The notes beneath the pieces were generated by a model that was not told the origin of the DNA, ran no database searches, and saw nothing but the letters and a program-made list of their open reading frames with translations. A DNA stretch of 64,000 bases from Hevea brasiliensis. Lineage: Eukaryota > Streptophyta > Magnoliopsida > Malpighiales > Euphorbiaceae. The first letter of the stretch is position 1. Every line of letters starts with the position of its first letter. The translations under genes were made by a program, and so were the position numbers. This document shows, one piece after another, positions 57,252 through 64,000 of this stretch. The DNA lies in the NCBI RefSeq assembly GCF_030052815.1, contig NC_079510.1, positions 25,728,823 to 25,792,822 of the forward strand, written 5' to 3'.

Positions 57252-60200
57252 TGTGACACCTTTTACTCGTTTACCGTGTAGCCGAGCAACATATGCCACA
57301 CAGTGTGCCGGAGCACCATATCTTATTTCATTACAATTTACTCTTTCTTAATTTATTTATTTATTCATTTATTAGTCATAAAGTGAAATTTATGCCATTT
57401 AATTTATTTATTGAAATTATGAATTAATTTAAGGTTCTAAAAATTTTTCAAAAAATTCGGCAGAGTGCCGGTTAAAATTGGAGAAAATAGTTCTTCGGAA
57501 CCTGTCAAAAACATTTCCAATAATTTTCAATCATTCTCAAACTCCATTTGTATCACATCAATTTACAATAATTTCTTAACAATTCGTCCATTTGTCATTC
57601 ATTCATTCCACATCATCATCATGCTCAAATCATAAATAAATTCTCATATGTTATTTATAATCACAAGTTACAAATACTTACATTAATACAAAATTATATA
57701 CATTTATTTCAAATATACACGATAAGATAAGAGTTTAATTACAAAACTTACAAAAATTATAAAATACAAAATGGGACCTAGTGTCCTACCAATGCACTGT
57801 AGCCTGTGAGGTGACACGGACACTAAGCAGAACTGTGAACGGCCTTACCCAGTCTGTCATCTACTGGGCTCTCTGTCCAAATCTTTAGTACCTACGCGTT
57901 GCAAAAGCGACGCGCTAAGCATAAAGCTTAGTGGTGCCAATAATACAAGAAAATATAATATGCAAATAAAAGTAAAAATTTCCTAGTTATTGTGTTCATA
58001 AGAAATGAATATTTACTAAATTATTGTTTAGTCGAAGGCTAATTACATTTTATGATATTAACTTCTTCATACATTTTGTTAATTGTTTTCTTGACGATTT
58101 TGAGCTTCTTTATATTTTATTGTAATCACTTTTGATCTTTATCTTGATATTTCATTTCCTTATTTTCTTTAATAATCAGTTCAATTACAGTTATATTTCT
58201 CCATGCTCAAGTAACCTATACAAATTGACCAGACTGGATAAACGGGTAAACTAGAACTGGGTATTAGGTACCTCGGGCTGTCACACCATCAGTCACAATG
58301 TGTCTCCCGGTGTGCAAATAGAATGGCTAATAAGCCATAAAAGCAATAAGGCATAAAGCCAAGTATAACATTATAATCAGTATAGCCATAGGCTATCATC
58401 AAAGAATGGCATGGAGCCATACATCATACACAGTACTGCTATCAGAACCCTATTGTCATACCAACCTATCCAAACCAATCACATTAGGCCTACTAGGGCA
58501 TATTACAAAGTCATTTCTTGAATATTTGTACTTTATATGTAAGGTTACTATTCATTTCATTAGTCAACTAAAATGTTGACTTTTTCATAGATAATAGGTA
58601 TATTGGTTCAAATATCACCAACATACCACATTTTGCATTCCAAAGTTGTTGGCATTGTTTGCCAATTCCATTTCAAAACTTAGTGTTAGTTATTCACAAT
58701 TTTCAGACTTCAAGCACTAAGTTTACTATTCCATTGGTCATTTGTATAGTAGGAATTTGATAAAATTTTCTTCATGAAAGTTGTTCCTTATTCTGTCTAA
58801 TTACATTTCTTTTTTTGAATCACTCCATTTGAAGTTTTGTAACTCAAGTTATGGCCTAAACACCATAACTGGCTAGATTGCAATTTTCTAGATTTTTCTG
58901 GGCAGAACCAATTCTGCAGGTTTTGTACACTGAATACAGGTCAGTTTTTGAACAAGTTATGATCAAAATTTGATTTTGGGTTGTTGAAAAAAGTTGTAAA
59001 TCTATGTCTCAGCCATCTACTGGTAAAATGTCAGGTCAATTGGACCTTTCTACACTTAGTTATGACCAAATGAATAAATACTGTTCATTTGGTCATTTTG
59101 CCCAGGTAGAATGCAAGTCACCCAGATTTAGGCAATTTTTAGGTCAATTTGGTTTGGTTTTCTAGGCAGGGTTTCTTCACCAAAGTTGTGCCATTATGTG
59201 TCTAGTTTCATGTCCAATTTACCTTGCACCAATTGAACCTATACAACTCCATTTATAGCTGCCCAAACCTGCTGGACTCACAACCAGTCTTGCAGGTCAC
59301 CAAGTGCAGCATGCCTAAGTTCAACTCCAACATCCTTACTCACTTCAATTCCTCCTCACACACATTCAAATGGTCACTAATTGACCATTACAATGTTAAC
59401 ATACCATTACATGAGCAAACCCTAATGTTGGTTAAGTGTCCACATTTTCAAGGTTCATTCGTGCATCACACTTGCATTTCACTTACTCTTACATGTTCAA
59501 GCACTCATCTCATGCTATGGGCAGCTCATAAACACTTTACTTCAAGTAAATTCATCAAACCCTAACCACCCCTTAGCTGCCAAAATTGTAGGGGTGAATA
59601 TACATAAGTTTTATTTTGTTTTTCTTACAATTTCCATTTATCTTATGTTAATAAACATGAATTAAACAAGAATGGAAGGAGATTGGTCACCAACCTTGTT
59701 GGACCTACTCCCAAGCTTGCCAAAACCTTTCTTTTTCCTCTTCAAATTGATGTCCAAGGCTTGCTCTAGTGGTAGGGACAATTTTTCATGAAGAGAAGTT
59801 AGGGTTTAGAGGTGATTTGGTGGGTTGTCTCAAGCTTGCCTTAAGCTTTCATGGAGGAATGGGTTAGGGAGCGGGAAGATGAGAGAGTCACAGCTGGAAA
59901 TGGGAAAGGGAAGAAATAGATTAGTTTTTTCAATTTTTTTGCCCATTTTATGCTTTTTAAGTGGTTTATGGACATGTGTCACAATGTGATTGGGTGGGAG
60001 TGCTTTAGTGACATCATGTGATGTCATAATTGACATTTTCTTTCATTTTCTTTTCTTTTCTTCTCTAATCATTTTCAATTTAATTTTTAGCAATATTTAT
60101 TCATGTTTTATGTCATAATAATTATTTACTTAACAGGACAAGTCGCTCAAAAATCATCTCTGAAGACGAAATGACCAAAATGCCCTCCGTTTGGCTTGAC

Positions 60201-60569
60201 ATACTAAAATTGTCTGTACCGATTGAAAAATTTTTCTAAGCATTTTCTTGGCATTATAATACCATAAAAATCTCAATGACTCTTTTCTGGAGCTCCAAAA
60301 ATTATTTTATGAATTTTCTCCCGGGTCTAGGGCTTCTAGTTGCGAGGACCGCAACTTCCAACTGGGTTACCCATCGCTAGGGCACTGGCTCACTTAACTT
60401 GGTTGTATTTTATTTTTAAAATTTTGCCTACATTTATCTTGTTAATATTTGAGTTAATTATGGTTCCTCACTTTAGTTTAAATATTTTTCCAGACGTTCT
60501 AGCTGTCTAGACCGACATCGGTCACCGAAACAGTAGAATGTACGGAATGGATAGAATGAGGGTATTACA
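57252..60569 (-). repeat. Element B right (5') LTR
   Basis: 3,318 bp from TGTGACACC to GAGGGTATTACA, the least disturbed LTR of element B. TCCCC follows at 60570-60574, matching the duplication left of 29642. It is the best reference for reading the deletions in the left and middle LTRs. Confidence 0.9.
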
Positions 60570-60574
60570 TCCCC

Positions 60575-60825
60575 GTGGTCTAGGGCTAGTCAATGGTCCT
60601 GGCCGTAACTTCCCGGTGCGGTCACCCATCGCTATAGTTCCAGCTCCTTTAACCTAATTGCGTTTCATCTCTTTTATTTTTTCTTAATTTTTTTCATCAC
60701 ATATTTCATTATTTTATGCTTCCTCACTGTCAATTAAGTGTAGTTTCAGACATTTTGACTTTCTGGGGCAAACATTAGCCGTTGGAACAATGGAATATAT
60801 GGACTACAAAAATGAGGGTGTTACA
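60575..60825 (-). repeat. Large solo LTR A, right part
   Basis: It resumes LTR A after element B, with GGTCCTGGCCGTAACTTCCC and GGTCACCCATCGCTA, and ends AATGAGGGTGTTACA. CAAGT follows (60826-60830), matching 25069-25073. Together with 25074-29641 it makes a solo LTR of about 4.8 kb. Confidence 0.85.
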
Positions 60826-61049
60826 CAAGTTCTTCAAAGAGATCAAAGTAAAGGAGGATGAAGCTCTGATGAAGGAAGCTGGAACTTACATGAACGCTCC
60901 ATAGTGATCTCCTAGCCGAGCTGGTCAAGCGCTACCCCGAGGACGACTTCATCTGGCTCGAAAAGCTTGCCCCGAGTGTTGAAGCTAAGAGTGAGGGTGA
61001 ACAAGAGGGAGAGGAGGGAGTGAATATTGAAATTGTAATTGTAGATTGA
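60826..61049 (+). pseudogene. Transposase_28-like ORF, part 3 (C-terminus)
   Basis: After the CAAGT target copy the frame continues from 25073 as FFKEIKVKEDEALMKEAGTY. A one-base shift near 60895-60905 then gives HSDLLAELVKRYPEDDFIWL, KLAPSVEAKSEGEQEGEEG and VNIEIVIVD before TGA at 61047-61049. An acidic C-terminal tail after the coiled coil is usual for this family. The match of phase across a 35.8-kb insertion is strong evidence that it is one ORF. Confidence 0.75.
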
Positions 61050-61810
61050 GCTGGAGAAGACTTGCCCGCTGAATGAATGTAGTTACAAAGTTTTAAGAAG
61101 TAATATAGCTTTTTTTACATGAGCAATCTCGTACTTTCTAAGATCAGATAATTATTTAAGAGATCAGATAAAATATTATTAAAATAAGTGTTTGCATAAT
61201 TAAGACCGAATAATTGGACACAACACTGATCGTAATTTAGAATTTTGAGGTCGGATAATCTGGAGATCAGATATCGATTAGAATAGTATGAACAAAGATG
61301 AAGAGATCAGAAGACAGCCGAACATAAAAGTGCATGAGATCAGTTAATCCTGAAAGTTGAAACATTTAAACACACGATGAAGAGATCAGAAAACAATTGA
61401 ACATAAAAGTGCTTGAGATTGAATAATCTTGAAACTTGGAAATGTTTATTTGGATAGTAACTTGGGTCATTGCCGAGTTCGAAAAAGTGGCCTGTGATCG
61501 GGCCACAATTAGAGTGACTTGTTGAGATCGGGTAGTGTTTAGATGGGAAATCCCTCCAAGAAAAATGAAATTAAAACCACATTACAACTTTTAAAGAGAA
61601 AATTAGATATTAATTACACAGGTTGTAAATTTAATGGTCGATCAAGATATGGTGTCTACAACTGCCTCTCTTTACATGTTTTCTATTGAAGAGAATGAAA
61701 TTCTCTTGTATAGGAAATATGTAAAGATATAGAACCATAGTTTGGGCAGATCAAAGAAATTAAACAGAATATTGAAATAAAATGTTGAAAATTAAAACGC
61801 TGAAAATTTA
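61050..61810. other. Non-coding sequence downstream of the Transposase_28-like ORF
   Basis: Contains repeated GAGATCAG/AGATCGGA phrases (about 61150-61540) and no gene. Probably a 3' untranslated region of the same large retroelement derivative. Confidence 0.45.
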
Positions 61811-63005
61811 AATCAACTTGGATCTTGAATCCAGAGGTTGATAATAAGAAATTAAATGGTTGAAAATCAAAGGTGCTAAAAGTTAAGAATCAACTTGGAT
61901 CTTGAGTCCAAAGGTTGATAGCAGAAAAGTAAATTGCAGAAAATTAAAATCAACTTAGATCTTAAATCTAGAGGTTGATAATATAAAAGTCAATGCTGGA
62001 AATTAAAATCAACATGGATCTTGAATCCTGAGGTTGATAACAGAAAAGTAAATTGTAGGAAATTAAAATCAACATGGATCTTGAATCCAGAGATTAATAA
62101 TAGAAAAGTAAATGCTAGAAATTAAAATCAACATGGATATTGAATTCAAAGGTTGATGATAGAAAAGTAAATTGCTGAAAATTAAAATCAACTTAGATCT
62201 TGAATCCTGAGGTTGATGACAGAAAAGTAAATTAAAATCAACTTGAATCTTGAATCTAGAGGTTGATGACAGAAAAGTAAATTGTAGGAAATTAAAATCA
62301 ACTTGGATCTTGAATCTAGAGGTTGATAATAGAAAAGTAAATGTTGGAAATTAAAATCAATATGGATCTTGAATCTAGAGGTTGATAATAGAAAAGTAAA
62401 TTACTAAAAATTGAAATCAACTTGGATCTTGAATCCAGAGGTTGACAATAGAAAAGTGAATTGCAAGAAATTAAAATCAACTTAGATCTTAAATTCAAAG
62501 GTTGATAACAGAAAAGTAAATGCTACAAATTAAAATCAACATTGATATTGAATCTAGAGGTTGATAAAAGGAAAGTAAATTACGGAAAATTGAAATCAAC
62601 TTGGATCTTGAATCCAGAAGTTGATAACAAAAAGTAAATTATAGGAAATTAAAATCAACTTGGATCTTGAATCCAGAGGTTAATAACAGAAAAGTAAATA
62701 CTAAAAATTAAAATCAACATGGATCTTTTATCTAGAAGTTGATAACAGGAAAGTAAATTGCTAAAAAATGAAATCAACTTGGATCTTGAATCCAGAGGTT
62801 GATGATAGAAAAGTAAATTGCTGAAAATTAAAATCAACTTCGATATTGAATCCAGAGATTGATAATAGTAAAGTAAATTACTGAAAATTAAAATCAACTT
62901 AAATTTTGAATCCAGAGGTTGATAATAGAAAATTAAATTGCTGAAGATTAAAATCAACTTAGATCTTAAATCCAAAGGTTGATAATAGAAGAGTAAACAC
63001 TGAAA
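61811..63005 (+). repeat. Tandem array of 59-60-bp units, about 20 copies
   Basis: AATCAACTTGG/AATCAACATGG anchors occur at 61811, 61888, 61948, 62007, 62067, 62126, 62186, 62236, 62296, 62355, 62415, 62475, 62534, 62594, 62653, 62712, 62772, 62832, 62892 and 62952. The unit includes GATCTTGAATCCAGAGGTTGATAATAGAAAAGTAAAT in variable form. One unit is shortened to 50 bp (62186-62236). Open frames on the minus strand through the array are repeats, not genes. Confidence 0.95.
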
Positions 63006-63304
63006 AGTAAATGTGAAGAAAAAAATTAACTGTTACTAAGTAATAAACGAATATGTTGACTTTGAATTTTAATCTCTTGCTAATGAACAAGTTTTTATAA
63101 GTATACCTTGATGGTCAAAATACAAAGCAGGCCTGATGCAAGACGTTCTTCTAATCAAAAGTTTACTTAATGCAATTTTGAAGCTAAATGATTGACGAAA
63201 AAGACAAGAACAAACCCAAAGACGTGGCTCGGTAGCTATCCACATTTCGTTATTTAGAAGCGTCAATTACGGGGAGGGATTTCTTCTATTCTTACCTTGT
63301 TTTC

Positions 63305-63470
63305 TTAGGAGCGCCATTTTAGGTTTTCGCTCCTTTTCTTTTTAGCTCACTTTTCAGGATGCCCTCTTGGGTTTTCATCCTTCACTCATTTTGCAGAAAG
63401 CTCCCTTATGGGTTTTTTTTTTCTTCTTTCTCACATTTTGCTAGGAGCACCCTTTCGAGTTTTCACTCCT
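63305..63470 (+). repeat. Array of four short hairpin-forming units
   Basis: Units start near 63307, 63356, 63395 and 63443. Three have matching arms around a loop like CCCTCTTGGGTTTT: AGGAGCG/CGCTCCT, AGGATG/CATCCT and AGGAG/CTCCT. The third unit in order is weaker (AGAAA/TTTCT). The loop phrase is kept while the arms differ. Confidence 0.7.
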
Positions 63471-63805
63471 ATTTTTTTCCTTTTTTTTTTTTTTGAGTCC
63501 TAGCCCTTTGCAAGTATGCCGTGTTAGCGTGTTGATTATCTGCTAGTTATTTATCCCCTAGAATCTCAAAGCAATATATAAAGTTACCCATGTTTAAATT
63601 CTTACCTTATAATAAAACTTTGATAAATTAATAGCGCATGAACAAAAGTAAATAGGCTAGAGGTGAATTATGCATAAAATGTAACAATTTTTGTATTATG
63701 GTTTTGATGAAAAGGGAATACACGAGAGGTGTACAAATTCAAGAGAAAAGGGTAAAAGAAAAGATCGCAGAAATTCCTTTTAATTAAATTTTAAGACCCC
63801 CCAAT
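63471..63805. other. Non-coding spacer
   Basis: Has a T run at about 63480-63494 and AT-rich sequence. It ends CCAAT directly before an LTR start. Nothing else is seen. Confidence 0.5.
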
Positions 63806-64000
63806 TGTAACACCCTCACTTTAGCTAGTCCGTGCATTCTACTGTTCCGGTGATCAATGTCTGTCTGGACAGATAGAATAACTGGAATTATATGTAAATT
63901 AGAGTGAGAAGTCATAAATAATTGAAATAATGGTAAGAAAAATTAAGAAAAAATTTTAACAATGAAACACAATGAAGTTAAATGGACTGGTGTCCCGGCG
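63806..64000 (+). repeat. Start of an LTR, truncated by the window end
   Basis: TGTAACACCCTCACTTTAGC starts a segment closely matching 24609-24800 (AGTCCGTGCATTCTACTG, GAGTGAGAAGTCATAAATAATT). It is another insertion of the same LTR group as the 398-bp solo derivative; its other end and target duplication lie outside the window. Confidence 0.8.

Larger units (their letters stand above)
29642..60569 (-). mobile_element. Element B: Tekay/Del-type retrotransposon, LTR-gag-LTR-gag-LTR tandem complex
   Basis: The outer ends are TGTCACACC (29642) and GGGTATTACA (60569), flanked by a perfect 5-bp duplication TCCCC (29637-29641 and 60570-60574). Read on the minus strand the order is: right LTR (57252-60569), primer site, gag copy 2 (55818-57124), middle LTR block (49516-55817, with a copia solo LTR), primer site, gag copy 1 (48085-49388), and left LTR (29642-30005 plus 46476-48084, split by element C). 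Only gag is present; pol is deleted although the polypurine tract is kept. A single pair of target duplications around three LTRs and two gag copies indicates one insertion followed by unequal recombination. Confidence 0.88.

Noticed and set aside
62316..62975. Minus-strand open frames of repeated leucine/serine-rich blocks
   Set aside because: They are translations of the 59-60-bp tandem array, with no start context or conservation.
61811..63005. Regularly spaced repeats resembling a CRISPR array
   Set aside because: Units are head-to-tail without unique spacers, vary along their whole length, and the context is plant nuclear DNA; this is a tandem satellite-like array.

Overview
This window is plant nuclear DNA, most likely from a dicot with a large, repeat-rich genome. 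It has spliced gene structure, AT-rich spacers, and Ty3/gypsy, Ty1/copia, LINE, hAT-like and Mutator-like remnants of plant type. I see no bacterial operons, no rRNA or tRNA genes and no CRISPR array. Species cannot be read from the sequence. The only host gene I recognise is the 3' half of a VPS55/LEPROT-like gene (last two exons, 14675-15097, + strand). Its upstream exons are not visible in the 14.6 kb before it, which is filled with transposable elements.

Left part (1-14220): a decayed + strand chromovirus with short LTRs (Reina-like) runs from the window edge to its 3' LTR (3878-4206). A hAT-like element sits in its integrase (1765-2652, 8-bp target duplication). A second hAT-like element lies at 5486-6482, and an LTR scrap of the same chromovirus family at 7657-7733. 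A further copy on the minus strand is bounded at 10042-14215 by paired LTRs and the 5-bp duplication GTTGC, with a primer site matching initiator tRNA-Met. It has lost the zinc knuckle, protease and most of RT, and carries an RTE-type LINE tail.

Middle (14675-24608): the VPS55 exons; a GRF zinc-finger pseudogene; a Mutator-like transposase remnant in tail-to-tail orientation to it; then non-coding DNA with a 78-bp tandem repeat, a duplicated TATA/leader/start module, and a decayed, intron-containing ORF resembling the 'putative gypsy type transposon' (Transposase_28) family.

Right part (24609-64000): this ORF is split by insertions nested up to five deep. A 398-bp solo LTR derivative (TSD AGGAT) interrupts it first. 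A roughly 4.8-kb solo LTR (TSD CAAGT, 25074-60825) interrupts it again. Inside that LTR is a Tekay/Del-type element B (TSD TCCCC, 29642-60569) with an LTR-gag-LTR-gag-LTR layout. Inside B's left LTR is element C (TSD CATCA, 30006-46475) with gag and pol remnants. Inside C are a complete solo LTR (TSD AGCTT, 33845-37414) and a truncated one (40079-42446). A copia-like solo LTR (TSD TCTAA, 50513-52613) sits in B's middle LTR. The ORF resumes in phase at 60826. It is followed by about 20 copies of a 59-60-bp repeat, a short array of hairpin-forming units, and the start of another LTR at the window end.

No undescribed biological system is evident. The most informative signals are the nested target duplications, a junction showing unequal crossing-over between element B and its own nested element C, an intron-like 75-bp insert in C's integrase, and an array of hairpins whose arms appear to covary. 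All retroelement coding regions here are broken.
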